A DNA stretch of 64,000 nucleotides from Streptomyces hundungensis (GCF_003627815.1 NZ_CP032698.1:5828001-5892000); one strand, 5' to 3'. Counted from the stretch's first letter, positions 47,945-59,372 are shown. Notes: generated by a model from the letters alone, not told the origin. Program-made: numbers and translations.

Positions 47945-49377
47945 ACGGCGGGCGCCTGAAGGCGCTGCGCGGTCCGCCGGGCCGATTCGCGGGCCCAGCG
48001 CCCGCTGGTCGCCAGGCCCACGCCCAGCACGCTCAGGCCGCACCCCGTGATGATCCACCAGGCGGGCCGTGCCGCGTCGGGGAAGCGGTCGGCGTACGCG
48101 CCGGAGGCCACGCCCGCCATGCCGCCCGCCAGCACCGCGCCGATCACGGCGACCCCCAGGGTCTGGCCGATCTGGCGGCTGGTGGAGGCGACCGCGGCGG
48201 CCACGCCCGCCTGTGAGCGGGGCATTCCGGAGACCGCGGTGTTGGTGATGGGCGCGTTCACCATGCCGAAGCCCAGTCCGAACAGGACGTATCCGGTGAA
48301 GAGCAGCGCGGTGGTGCGCTCCGCGTCGAAGGCGGCGAACAGCAGCCCGCTCGCGGCCATCGCGACCCCGGCGATCAGCAGCGACAGGCGCGGCCCCCGG
48401 CTGCCGACGAGCCGTCCCGACAGGGGCGCGCAGACGAAGGTGAGCGCGGCCATCGGCAGCATGTACAGGCCCGCGTTGAGGGCGCTCAGACCGCGGGCGT
48501 TCTGGAGGTAGAGGGTGTTGAGGAACAGGAAGCCGCTGAGCGCGGAGAACGCCGAGACCGCGATGACGGTGGCGCCGCTGAACGGGGCGCTGCGGAAGAA
48601 GCGCAGGTCGATGAGGGGTTCGGCGCGTCGGGGCTCGTACACCAGGAGGGCGGCGAGCGAGGCGACGGCGATCGCGGCGAAGGCGAGGATCTGCGGCGAG
48701 TCCCATCCGGCGCTGGGCACCTCGATGATCGCGTACGTCAGCGAGCCGAGCAGCGCGATGATCAACAGCTGGCCGACCGGGTCGGCGCGGCGGGGCTTGG
48801 GGGCGCGGGATTCGGGGACGTAACGCCAGGTCAGGGCGAGGGCGAGCAGGCCGATGGGCAGGTTGAGCCAGAAGATGGAGCGCCAGCCGACTGATTCCAC
48901 GAGCACACCGCCGACGATGGGCCCCGCGGCCATCGAGATGCCGACTACGCCGCCCCAGACGCCGATGGCGCGAGCCCGTTCGCGGGGGTCGGTGAAGGTG
49001 TTGGTGATGATCGACATCGCGACGGGGTTGAGCATCGAGCCGCCGACCGCCTGCACCATCCGGAAGGCCACGAGGGATTCCAGGTTGGGGGCGAGCGAGC
49101 AGAGCAGGGAGCCGATCGTGAACACGATCAGGCCCAGCTTGAAGATCCTGCGGCGGCCGACGCGGTCGGCGGTCGAGCCCGACAGCATCAGCAGGGAGGC
49201 GAGGACCAGGGTGTAGGCGTCGATGGTCCACTGCATTCCGGAGACCCCGGCGTGGAACTCCTTCTGCATGGAGGGGAGGGCGACGTTGAGGACGGTGTTG
49301 TCGAGGCTGACGATCAGGAGGCTCATGCAGCAGATCGCCAGGATCAGCATCCGTCGACGGTGGTTCGGCTCGGACAT
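47917..49377 (-). CDS. MFS exporter, DHA2 (EmrB/QacA-like), about 14 segments
   Basis: The 486-aa product begins SEPNHRRRMLILAICC. LDNTVLNVALPSMQKEFH after segment 1 and SGSTADRVGRRRIFKLG motif A are typical. SVGWRSIFWLNLPIG precedes the middle of the protein. It is a proton-driven efflux pump of unknown substrate. Its stop overlaps the 3' end of the XRE regulator gene by 28 bp tail to tail. The divergent neighbour on the other side is dusB, 66 bp away. Confidence 0.88.
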   Translation of the reverse strand: MSEPNHRRRMLILAICCMSLLIVSLDNTVLNVALPSMQKEFHAGVSGMQWTIDAYTLVLASLLMLSGSTADRVGRRRIFKLGLIVFTIGSLLCSLAPNLESLVAFRMVQAVGGSMLNPVAMSIITNTFTDPRERARAIGVWGGVVGISMAAGPIVGGVLVESVGWRSIFWLNLPIGLLALALTWRYVPESRAPKPRRADPVGQLLIIALLGSLTYAIIEVPSAGWDSPQILAFAAIAVASLAALLVYEPRRAEPLIDLRFFRSAPFSGATVIAVSAFSALSGFLFLNTLYLQNARGLSALNAGLYMLPMAALTFVCAPLSGRLVGSRGPRLSLLIAGVAMAASGLLFAAFDAERTTALLFTGYVLFGLGFGMVNAPITNTAVSGMPRSQAGVAAAVASTSRQIGQTLGVAVIGAVLAGGMAGVASGAYADRFPDAARPAWWIITGCGLSVLGVGLATSGRWARESARRTAQRLQAPAVQTPADANA

Positions 49378-49443
49378 GGCTTCGATAGTACGCCTAACTA
49401 ATGACTCCCTGGAGGCGGGACGCGGATGGGTGACAATGAACAG

Positions 49444-50571
49444 ATGACCACGCTCTCCATCGGCCCGCACACCGTGCAGCCGCCCGTGGTGCTCGCACCC
49501 ATGGCCGGCATCACCAACGCTCCGTTCCGCACCCTGTGCCGCGAGTTCAGCGGCGGCAAGGGCCTGTTCGTCAGCGAAATGATCACCACGCGGGCGCTGG
49601 TCGAGCGCAACGAGAAGACCATGCAGCTCATCCACTTCGACGAGAGCGAGACCCCGCGCTCGATCCAGCTCTACGGAGTGGACCCGGTCACCGTGGGCAA
49701 GGCCGTCCGCATGATCGTGGACGAGGACCTCGCCGACCACATCGACCTCAACTTCGGCTGCCCCGTGCCCAAGGTGACCCGCAAGGGCGGCGGCTCGGCC
49801 CTGCCCTACAAGCGGCCCCTGCTGCGCGCGATCCTGCACGAGGCCGTCTCGAACGCGGGCGACCTGCCGGTCACCATGAAGATGCGCAAGGGCATCGACG
49901 ACGACCACATCACCTATCTCGACGCCGGCCGGATCGCCGTCGAGGAGGGCGTCACCGCCATCGCCCTGCACGGCCGCACCGCGGCCCAGCACTACGGCGG
50001 CACCGCCGACTGGGACGCCATCGCCCGCCTCAAGGAGCACGTCCCGGAGATCCCCGTGCTCGGCAACGGCGACATCTGGTCCGCCGAGGACGCCCTGCGC
50101 ATGGTCAAGGAGACCGGCTGCGACGGCGTCGTGGTCGGCCGGGGCTGCCTCGGGCGGCCCTGGCTCTTCGGCGACCTGGTGGCCGCCTTCGAGGGCACCG
50201 ATTCCTTCGCCCGCCCCACGCTGCGCGCGGTCTCCGAGGTGATGCTGCGGCACGCGACGCTGCTCGGCGAGTGGATCGGCGACGAGACGCGCGGTGTGAT
50301 CGACTTCCGCAAGCACGTCGCCTGGTACCTGAAGGGGTTCGCGGTCGGTTCCGGGATGCGCAAGTCCCTGGCGGTCACCTCCTCGCTGGCCGAACTGGGT
50401 GCTCAGTTGAGCGAGCTGAACCTCGACCAGCCGTGGCCCGAGGGCGCCGACGGCCCGCGCGGCAGAACGTGCGGAAACAACCGGGTCGTCCTGCCCGACG
50501 GCTGGCTGAAGGACCCCTACGACTGCTCCGGCATCGGTGTGGACGCCGAGCTGGACACCTCCGGCGGCTGA
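49444..50571 (+). CDS. dusB: tRNA-dihydrouridine synthase (DusB-like)
   Basis: The 375-aa flavoenzyme reduces uridine to dihydrouridine in tRNA. FMN-barrel motifs are present: VLAPMAGITNAPFR, NFGCPVPKVTRKGGGSAL (catalytic Cys), KMRKGIDDDH, LHGRTAAQHYGG and LGNGDIWSAEDA. A C-terminal RNA-binding domain (about 255-330) and an extra tail of about 40 residues with CGNNRVVLP complete it. The ATG at 49444 is chosen; an in-frame ATG at 49426 has a better GGAGG 10 nt upstream and may be the true start (381 aa). Confidence 0.92.
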   Translation: MTTLSIGPHTVQPPVVLAPMAGITNAPFRTLCREFSGGKGLFVSEMITTRALVERNEKTMQLIHFDESETPRSIQLYGVDPVTVGKAVRMIVDEDLADHIDLNFGCPVPKVTRKGGGSALPYKRPLLRAILHEAVSNAGDLPVTMKMRKGIDDDHITYLDAGRIAVEEGVTAIALHGRTAAQHYGGTADWDAIARLKEHVPEIPVLGNGDIWSAEDALRMVKETGCDGVVVGRGCLGRPWLFGDLVAAFEGTDSFARPTLRAVSEVMLRHATLLGEWIGDETRGVIDFRKHVAWYLKGFAVGSGMRKSLAVTSSLAELGAQLSELNLDQPWPEGADGPRGRTCGNNRVVLPDGWLKDPYDCSGIGVDAELDTSGG

Positions 50572-50630
50572 TCCGCGACGGTGCGGAGCGGCCCGGACCG
50601 GTCCACGGAGCGGTCCGAAGGCTGGAATTC

Positions 50631-50830
50631 CGCTCGACTGAGCGCGTGATTCTCGCCACCCCTGATAGGGGTTGCGCTCAGATGAGCGCTTTGAGGGTGG
50701 CTGCATCTCTGAAAGGGGTGGCACTGAGTGCCACCCCTTCGGTGTTCAAGTAGTGAACTCGAATGGCGCTCACCGTGCTCATGTGAGCAACTATCCGGCA
50801 GATCCAGGCCCACTCCGTTCAAGTGGTGAA
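50631..50830 (+). promoter_or_regulatory. Palindrome-rich region upstream of ppdK
   Basis: Several inverted repeats are packed here. CGCTC-GACT-GAGCG lies at 50631-50644 and GCGCTCA-GA-TGAGCGC at 50673-50688. A perfect 13+13 stem (AAGGGGTGGCACT at 50713-50725, AGTGCCACCCCTT at 50727-50739) comes next. GTTCA-AGTAG-TGAAC lies at 50744-50758 and TGCTCA-TG-TGAGCA at 50776-50789. A second GTTCAAGTGGTGAA is at 50817-50830. No gene is seen in 50572-50991. ppdK starts at 50992. These may form a leader structure or binding sites. Confidence 0.6.
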
Positions 50831-50991
50831 GGAATGCCGGGGCCGGTCGTTACGCGCCAGTCACTTTCGATCTGGTGGCGGACGAGTGGTTACGACCCCG
50901 TGACGCGCAAGTGGACGTACCCAGACACCTTCGATCTGGGTATGTTCCTCGCCGTCAGGGCAGCCACCGCGGATTCGAGGAGTCGAGACCC

Positions 50992-53723
<2,732 letters not shown>

Positions 53724-53727
<4 letters not shown>

Positions 53728-53916
53728 GGCCTGTCCGGCGGATCTTGTCTGGGACGCGGGGGGCCGGCACGCCCATCTGCGGCGTTGTCGTCGGTTGCCG
53801 ACGCTCCGCGTCGCCGCCCTCCTCCGCCTTGCAGCTGGACGCACCAGCCCCCCGCTCACCAGCACCACAAGGCCAAGGCACCCCGACGGCGACCAGATCC
53901 GCCGGACAGGCCCTAG
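53724..53916. mobile_element. MITE-like element, 193 bp, 26-bp terminal inverted repeats
   Basis: The left end CTAGGGCCTGTCC... (53724-53749) and the right end ...GGACAGGCCCTAG (53891-53916) are inverted repeats of 26 nt with one mismatch. The internal 140 bp has no reading frame of note. CTAG at both ends could be a 4-bp target duplication. Its left end contains the ppdK stop codon TAG (53725-53727). Similar short repeated elements are common in Streptomyces chromosomes. Confidence 0.75.
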
Positions 53917-53920
53917 AGCC

Positions 53921-53974
53921 CCGGAGCCGCCGCCGGGTCCCCGACCCTCACCACCGATCCGGCGGCGGCTCCGG
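53921..53974 (+). terminator. Long GC hairpin beyond the MITE-like element
   Basis: CCGGAGCCGCCGCCGG (53921-53936) pairs perfectly with CCGGCGGCGGCTCCGG (53959-53974), with a loop of 22 nt. It may be the displaced native ppdK terminator or an element of the mobile sequence border. Confidence 0.55.
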
Positions 53975-53983
53975 AACACCAAG

Positions 53984-54023
53984 AAGGGGCAGCAACCCTG
54001 TGCGGGGGTGGCTGCCCCTTTTG
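53984..54023 (+). terminator. Intrinsic terminator with T-run
   Basis: AAGGGGCAGC (53984-53993) pairs with GCTGCCCCTT (54011-54020), followed by TTG to give CCCCTTTTG. It is the best canonical terminator in this window and would end transcription from ppdK. The stretch 53728-54474 holds no gene. Confidence 0.75.
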
Positions 54024-54149
54024 CCTTGGCACTCCCGCCCGGGCCCGGTAAGCGTTTGCCGACGACGTCCCCCCACTACACCACCCGGGTGTGCGGCCGC
54101 CTAATTCCTGTTGAATGGCGGACATTTAACGGGGTGGTGGCCGGAAATG

Positions 54150-54191
54150 CAGAGTGCGGTTCACGGATCCCCACCCGTGAACCGCACTCTG
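54150..54191. promoter_or_regulatory. Perfect 17-bp inverted repeat upstream of ArsR-type gene
   Basis: CAGAGTGCGGTTCACGG (54150-54166) pairs perfectly with CCGTGAACCGCACTCTG (54175-54191) around 8 nt. It is about 280 bp before the regulator start and is not T-rich downstream. It could be a hairpin terminator, a binding site, or the end of another short repeat. Confidence 0.45.
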
Positions 54192-54424
54192 TCAACCGCG
54201 CCGAGCACGGAGCCGCCACCTACGCCCACCGCCGCCAGACACTGTGAAGCCCCCCACGGTCTTCGCAGAATCTTTCCGGTTGGCCCGGTGTCGTGCCCGA
54301 CGAGGTACAGCCTTTCGTCCCCGGTACCCCTTCCGCGAGGCCTTTCAACTGTGGCTGAAAGGTCCGTGGTCACGGGCAGTGACGGGAGGCATACTCAGTC
54401 GAGTCGATCGGGGGATCAATTGCG

Positions 54425-54452
54425 GGTGCAACACGAGGCAACAGGTTGCACC
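54425..54452 (+). promoter_or_regulatory. Inverted repeat just upstream of the ArsR-type regulator
   Basis: GGTGCAAC (54425-54432) and GTTGCACC (54445-54452) form an 8+8 perfect inverted repeat separated by 12 nt. It ends 22 nt before the GTG at 54475 and is a possible autoregulatory site. Confidence 0.5.
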
Positions 54453-54474
54453 ACAGCGGACAGGTGGGGTTTCG

Positions 54475-55506
54475 GTGCTGCGCATTCATTTCACCGGCGA
54501 GGATCTGGCTCGGCTCCGTATGGCGCCGGGTCCCGACACGCTGTGGGAAACGATTCTCAGCTTTCACCGTTTGAGGGACCGAAGGGGTGCCTCGGTATTC
54601 GGTGAATGGCGACAGGAAACTCGCGCCCGGCTGAGCGGAGAAACACGATTGCTCTCCGCAATCGTCCCCTGCCGAGGATATTTCCCCGACTTTCTCACGC
54701 CGCCCCAGGGGCCGCATTCCCTCGAAACCGGCCTCGAACGAATTCGCGAGACCGCGCCCGAGCGGCTGGGCGCCGAACTCTCCCGGCTCCCCGGCGGCCG
54801 GCCCACCACCGGCTGGGCCGCCTCCCTCGCCGACGGCTGCACCGCCCAACTCGGCCGCCTCGCCGACGCGTTGAACGCCTACCACCAAGCGTCCGTCTCC
54901 CCGTACTGGGCCCACATACAGACCCGCGTCGACGCCGACCGCGCCACCCGCGGCCGCGCCTTCCTCGACGGCGGCGCCGACGAACTCCTCGCCTCGCTCC
55001 CGCCGATGCTGCGCTGGCGCGCCCCCGTCCTCGAGGCCGACTACCCGGTCGACCGCGAACTCCACCTGGGCGGGCGGGGGTTGCTCCTCCAACCCTCGTT
55101 CTTCTGCCGCCGCACCCCCGTCACCCTCCAGGACCCGACGCTGCCCCCGGTCCTCGTCTACCCCGTCACCCACACCCAGGCCCCCTACGAATCCCCGCCG
55201 GGCCCCGACCGCGGCGCCTCACTCGGCCGGCTCGTCGGACACACCCGCTCCAGCGTGCTCCAGTCCATCGGCAACGGCTGCACCACCAGCGAACTCGCCC
55301 GCAGGGCCGGCGTCTCCCTCGCCTCCGCGAGCCAGCACGCCGGCGTCCTGCGCGACGCCGGCCTCCTGGTCACGCTGCGGCACGGCAACTCCGTCCTGCA
55401 CACGCTCACCCCCCTCGGCTCCGCCCTGCTGTGCGGCGGAACGCCCCGCGTGCCCCGGCCCCGTCAGTCGTCGATCCCCGAGCGCTCCACGCCCGCCACG
55501 ATGTAG
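54475..55506 (+). CDS. ArsR-type winged-helix transcriptional regulator
   Basis: The 343-aa product has an N-terminal helical domain of about 250 residues. It starts LRIHFTGEDLARLRMAPGPDTLWETILS, a pattern shared by a group of actinobacterial ArsR-like regulators. The C-terminal winged helix (about 255-325) reads GNGCTTSELARRAGVSLASASQHAGVLRDAGLLVTLRHG. No metal-binding Cys cluster is obvious, so the signal is probably not a metal. The GTG at 54475 has GGTGGGG upstream. It overlaps the convergent permease gene by 43 bp. It may regulate that sugar import operon, but this is only inferred from position. Confidence 0.82.
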   Translation: MLRIHFTGEDLARLRMAPGPDTLWETILSFHRLRDRRGASVFGEWRQETRARLSGETRLLSAIVPCRGYFPDFLTPPQGPHSLETGLERIRETAPERLGAELSRLPGGRPTTGWAASLADGCTAQLGRLADALNAYHQASVSPYWAHIQTRVDADRATRGRAFLDGGADELLASLPPMLRWRAPVLEADYPVDRELHLGGRGLLLQPSFFCRRTPVTLQDPTLPPVLVYPVTHTQAPYESPPGPDRGASLGRLVGHTRSSVLQSIGNGCTTSELARRAGVSLASASQHAGVLRDAGLLVTLRHGNSVLHTLTPLGSALLCGGTPRVPRPRQSSIPERSTPATM

Positions 55507-56402
55507 CGCTGGAGCAGCAGGAAGACCAGGACCAGCGGGACGATGGAGACGGCCGCCGCCACGAACAGCTCGTGCAGGTTGACCACTTGGGCCGTGGTGA
55601 AGGTGGAGAGCGCCACCTGTACCGTCCAGGCGTCCCGGTCCTGGCCGATGACCAGCGGCCACAGAAAGGAATTCCAGGCGCCGATGAACACAATCGTGCC
55701 GACCGCCGCGAAGACCGGACGCGCATTGGGCACGACGATCCTCCAGTACGTACGCCAATATCCAAGACCGTCGACGCGGGCCGCATCCTCCAACTCCCGT
55801 GGAAATCCCGTGAAGAACTGGCGAAAGACGAAGCACGCGAACCCGGAGAACAGGGTCGGGACGATCAGCCCGCGCAAGCTCGACACCCACCCCAGGGACG
55901 AAACAAGAACGAAACTTGGTACGAACGTGACCGCCGACGGAACCATCAGCGTGCCCAGCACCGCATAGAAGACCTGGTTGGCGAAGCGGTACGGGATCCG
56001 CGCCAGGCCGTACCCGGCGAGCGAGGCGAACAGCAGCGTCCCCAGCGTGGTGGCGACGGCGATGAGGGCGGAGTTGACCAGCGAGCGCCCCATCGGCACC
56101 GCCGGGTCGTCGAACAGCTCACCCACGTTCGACCAGTGCAGGGTGGTCGGGAAGAACGTCCAGTCGGGCGAGGTGATGTCCTGCTCGGCGGCCAGGCCGT
56201 TGCGCACCAGGAGGTAGAACGGGACCAGGAAGAGCAGCGCGAGGGCGGCCAGGATCACCAGCCGCAGCGCGCGCCCGACCCGGACCAGGGGATCCTCGGG
56301 CCGCCTCCTCCCGGCGGGCCCGCCGCCGGCGGTGCGGGGGCCGCCGGTGGTGCGGGGTCCTTCGGTGGTACGGGGCCCTCCGGTGGTGCGGGGAGCGGTC
56401 AT
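55464..56402 (-). CDS. Sugar ABC transporter permease (MalG type)
   Basis: The 312-aa product has six membrane segments. The cytoplasmic EAA loop (ELEDAARVDGLGYWRTYWRI) contacts the ATPase. The N-terminus carries an unusual tandem peptide (about 6 residues, RTTGGP, RTTEGP, RTTGGP, RTAGGG) coded by a DNA repeat at 56340-56395. It overlaps the other permease by the TGATG junction at 56402. No ATPase gene is adjacent, as is common for CUT1 importers that use the shared MsiK ATPase in Streptomyces. Confidence 0.9.
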   Translation of the reverse strand: MTAPRTTGGPRTTEGPRTTGGPRTAGGGPAGRRRPEDPLVRVGRALRLVILAALALLFLVPFYLLVRNGLAAEQDITSPDWTFFPTTLHWSNVGELFDDPAVPMGRSLVNSALIAVATTLGTLLFASLAGYGLARIPYRFANQVFYAVLGTLMVPSAVTFVPSFVLVSSLGWVSSLRGLIVPTLFSGFACFVFRQFFTGFPRELEDAARVDGLGYWRTYWRIVVPNARPVFAAVGTIVFIGAWNSFLWPLVIGQDRDAWTVQVALSTFTTAQVVNLHELFVAAAVSIVPLVLVFLLLQRYIVAGVERSGIDD

Positions 56403-57310
56403 CAGTCGGCCTCCTTCCTGCCCAGGCCGAACCAGCGGGCCTGGAACACCGTCACCACCGCGACGATCAGCGCGAGGATCACCGCGCCCGCGCTGCCCAT
56501 CCCCAGGTTCTGCCCCTGGCCGAGGGCGGTGTAGTAGAGATAGACCAGCGGCGGACGGGCGTAGGGCGGGTAACCGCGGGCGTCCGAGAGCAGGTTGTAG
56601 AACTCGTCGAACGCCTGGAACGCGTTGATCACCAACAAGAGCACCACGGCGACCGAGGTGGTCCGCAGCTGGGGGAAGGTGATGTGCCGGAACACCTGCC
56701 AGCCTGGCCGGGCCCCGTCGACGGCCGCCGCCTCGTACAGCCGCGGACTGATCCGCTGGAGCCCGGCCAGGAACAGAATCATGTAGAACCCGGCCTGGAG
56801 CCACAGCCGTACGGTCACGATGACCAGCCAGTACCAGGGCGGGTGGGTCGTCGAGAGCCAGGCCGTCTGATCGGCGCCGAACCAGCCGAGCACGGTGTTC
56901 GCCAGCCCGAACCGCACCCCGTTGAAGATCGACAACTTCCAGATCAGCGCCGCGACGACATACGAGCAGGCCGCGGGCAGGAAGAACACCGAGCGGAAGA
57001 AGGCCTGGAAGCGGCGGGTCCGGTTCACCATCAGGGCGAGGGCGAGCGCCAGCGCGTACGTCGCCGGAACGATGAACAGCGAGAACACCGCGAACGTGCC
57101 CAGACTGGAGGTGAACGCGCCGTCGCGCAGCATCGCCGTGTAATTGTCGAAGCCGACGAAGTCGGTCGGCGAGACCGTGTTGTGGGCGTCGAAGAAGCTG
57201 AGGTAGACGCTCCACAGGAGCGGGACGTAGGTGAAGAGGGCGAGGCCGACCGCGAAGGGGCCGACGAAGACCCAGAACCAGAGGGTGTTGTCCGAAATAC
57301 GTCGTCGCAC
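56402..57310 (-). CDS. Sugar ABC transporter permease (MalF type)
   Basis: The 302-aa product has six membrane segments (first: LWFWVFVGPFAVGLALF) and the EAA loop RLYEAAAVDGARPGWQVF. It forms a heterodimer with the next permease to import a sugar. The GTG at 57310 lies 14 bp after the binding protein stop and gives VRRRISDNT. The downstream permease begins at the stop (TGATG), so the three genes form one operon. Confidence 0.9.
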   Translation of the reverse strand: MRRRISDNTLWFWVFVGPFAVGLALFTYVPLLWSVYLSFFDAHNTVSPTDFVGFDNYTAMLRDGAFTSSLGTFAVFSLFIVPATYALALALALMVNRTRRFQAFFRSVFFLPAACSYVVAALIWKLSIFNGVRFGLANTVLGWFGADQTAWLSTTHPPWYWLVIVTVRLWLQAGFYMILFLAGLQRISPRLYEAAAVDGARPGWQVFRHITFPQLRTTSVAVVLLLVINAFQAFDEFYNLLSDARGYPPYARPPLVYLYYTALGQGQNLGMGSAGAVILALIVAVVTVFQARWFGLGRKEAD

Positions 57311-57324
57311 GCGACCGGCCGCCC

Positions 57325-58578
57325 TCAGCGCTTCTTCACCCGCTGAAGTTCGTCGTTGGCCTTGCGGACCACGGCCCTCAGCTCGTTGTCGGGGCTCGCC
57401 CCGTCCTTGATGATCCGGTTCAGCGCGTCCTGGTAGGCGGTCTGGAGCGTCGGCGTCCACAGGAGCGGCTGGGCGTAGCCGTGGTCCGTCGCATACGTCA
57501 CCACGTCGGCCGCCGCGCCCTCGCGCAGCTTCGCGGCCTTCTTGGCGAGGGAGAGCCGGGCGGGGATGTGGAAGCCGTAGGAGAGCGCGAAATCCTCCTG
57601 GAAGTCGGTGTGTTCCACCCACAGCCACTTCACATAGGCCTTCGCCTCGGCCTGGTGCTTCGAGCGGGTGGACACCGCTGCCGCGTACGCCCCGACCGGC
57701 ACCGAGGGCTTCCCGTTCGGGCCGTCCTTGGGGAAGGGCAGCACCCCGAAGTCGTCGCCGAGCGCCTTGCGCACGGCGGGCAGCGCCCACAGCCCGGACC
57801 ACTGCATGGCGGTGAGGCCCTGGACGAACGCGGAGGGGTCCGACCAGTCCGAGGGGGCGCCGAGCAGCAGCGACTTGTCGGCGTACAGCTGGTGCAGCTT
57901 GCCGAGGGTGCGGGCGGCGGCCGGATCGTCGAAGCCGGCCCTGCCGTCGGCGCCGACCAGGCTGAGACCCGCCGCGTACAGGGGCGTACCGCCGAGGACA
58001 CCGGCTCCGCCGTCATTGCCGAGGAAGAGGCCCTTGACCTTGTCCCGGGTCAACGCCTTCGCCGCGTCCACGAGTTGATCGAGCGTGGCCGGCGGCTGGA
58101 CGTTCGCCTGGGCGAGGAGACTCTTGCGGTAGAAGAGGAACTGGGTGTCGATCACCTGAGGGACGCCCCAGATCTTGCCGTCGTACGTCTTGGGCGCGAG
58201 GACGGCGGGGTTGAAGTCGTCCTTCACCCCATCGAACAGGGCCGTGAGATCGGCGACCTGACCCCCCTGGATCTGGTCCAGGGTCGGCCCGTTGACCTCG
58301 AAGACGTCCGGGCCCGACGAGGTCAGCAGCGCGGCGGCGGTCTGCTGGTCATAGGCGCCGGGCCGCCACTGCACGCTGACCTTCGCCCGGTCGTACCCGG
58401 CCGCGTAACGGCGCACCGCGGCTTCCGTCCCGGCCTCACCGTACTGGTGATACCAGTGGTCGAGGGTGACCTTCCCGTCCGCGGAACCACCCCCGCCGCG
58501 GCCCGAGTTGGAGCCGCAGGCGGTGAGCAACCCGAGTGCGGCCCCGCTGCCGAGCAGTGTCCGGCGGCTGATCGTCAT
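57325..58578 (-). CDS. Extracellular sugar-binding lipoprotein
   Basis: The 417-aa family 1 binding protein has a twin-Arg-like start (MTISRRTLLG) and lipobox LLTAC (Cys21), so it is lipidated after export. The domain includes DVFEVNGPTLDQIQ, IWGVPQVIDTQFLFYRKSLL and a late TYATDHGYAQPLLWTP. It captures a mono- or oligosaccharide for the two permeases that follow. The substrate cannot be read. The start ATG 58578 has an AGGGGG block 9 nt upstream. It is the first gene of the operon. Confidence 0.92.
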   Translation of the reverse strand: MTISRRTLLGSGAALGLLTACGSNSGRGGGGSADGKVTLDHWYHQYGEAGTEAAVRRYAAGYDRAKVSVQWRPGAYDQQTAAALLTSSGPDVFEVNGPTLDQIQGGQVADLTALFDGVKDDFNPAVLAPKTYDGKIWGVPQVIDTQFLFYRKSLLAQANVQPPATLDQLVDAAKALTRDKVKGLFLGNDGGAGVLGGTPLYAAGLSLVGADGRAGFDDPAAARTLGKLHQLYADKSLLLGAPSDWSDPSAFVQGLTAMQWSGLWALPAVRKALGDDFGVLPFPKDGPNGKPSVPVGAYAAAVSTRSKHQAEAKAYVKWLWVEHTDFQEDFALSYGFHIPARLSLAKKAAKLREGAAADVVTYATDHGYAQPLLWTPTLQTAYQDALNRIIKDGASPDNELRAVVRKANDELQRVKKR

Positions 58579-58967
58579 GGCGTACGCCCCCTGTTCGTCA
58601 TCCCGCTGTACGGCTCAACGATCAACCATGCAGGGGGATTACGACAGGGGTATTGCGCGGGTGTGTCGACCCCACGGAACCTCACGGGGCGCGGCGGCGA
58701 CATCCGGCCCGTCCTCGGTCCCCAACCGGCCGGAACCCGATGCGGCCCGGCTGGGGCGCGGGCGGGGCGGGCCGGGTCGGCGTTGCCCGGCGGGGCGCGG
58801 GCCGGGCGTACCGGGTCGGCGTCCCGGCCGCGACCCGAGCGTGGAGCCCGGCCCGGGCGGGGCACTCTGTCGCCGTTCTGAGAACAAACACGGCGCGGCG
58901 ATGAGTTTTCGGAGCGGCCGCCGTCTACCCCTCGTAAGCGACACCACGGCCCACGAGGGAGCACACG
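58579..58967. other. Gene-free region between sugar importer and VOC gene
   Basis: This holds a GC-rich, low-complexity block (about 58740-58860, GGGCGGGCCGGGTCGGCG-type). It contains the upstream regions of both neighbours, including GAGGGAG at 58956-58961 for the VOC gene. I see no gene or clear operator. Confidence 0.6.
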
Positions 58968-59372
58968 ATGCCCACCATGATCTTCGTCAATCTGCCGGTC
59001 AAGAACCTGGACCGCTCGAAGGACTTCTTCGGCAAGCTGGGCTACTCCTTCAACCCCCAGTTCACCGACGAGAACGCGGGGTGCCTGGTCATCAGTGAGA
59101 CGATCTACGCCATGCTGCTGACGGAGCCCTTCTTCAAGGGGTTCACCAACCGGGAGATCGCCGACACCGCGACCACCGTCGAGTCGATCGTCTGCCTGAG
59201 CGCGGACAGCCGTGAGGAAGTGGACCGCCTGGTCGACACCGCGCTCGCCTCCGGCGGCTCGCCCGCCCAGGACACGATGGAGCAGGGGCCCATGTACGGC
59301 CGCTCCTTCCTGGACCCGGACGGCCACCACTGGGAGGTCATGTACATGGACCCGGCCGCCGTCACCGCCTGA
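58968..59372 (+). CDS. VOC (glyoxalase/extradiol dioxygenase) fold protein
   Basis: The 134-aa product has paired beta-alpha-beta-beta-beta modules: MIFVNLPVKNLDRSKDFFGKLGY at the start, and SFLDPDGHHWEVMYMDP at the end with the conserved Asp-Gly-His and Glu. It belongs to the glyoxalase/bleomycin-resistance superfamily. An earlier metal ligand is not obvious (VNLPVKN instead of a His-containing strand), so metal-free or altered activity is possible. GAGGGAG precedes the ATG. Function unknown. Confidence 0.85.
   Translation: MPTMIFVNLPVKNLDRSKDFFGKLGYSFNPQFTDENAGCLVISETIYAMLLTEPFFKGFTNREIADTATTVESIVCLSADSREEVDRLVDTALASGGSPAQDTMEQGPMYGRSFLDPDGHHWEVMYMDPAAVTA

Noticed and set aside
45500..49231. 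A very long minus-strand reading frame of 1243 residues
   Set aside because: It is a chance open frame joining the real MFS gene (45500-46957) to antisense sequence of the XRE regulator and out-of-frame sequence of another MFS gene. Start signals and family ends show separate genes.
47917..50724. A minus-strand frame of 935 residues extending past the MFS start into dusB
   Set aside because: The part beyond 49377 is antisense to dusB and low-complexity. The MFS start at 49377 fits the family.
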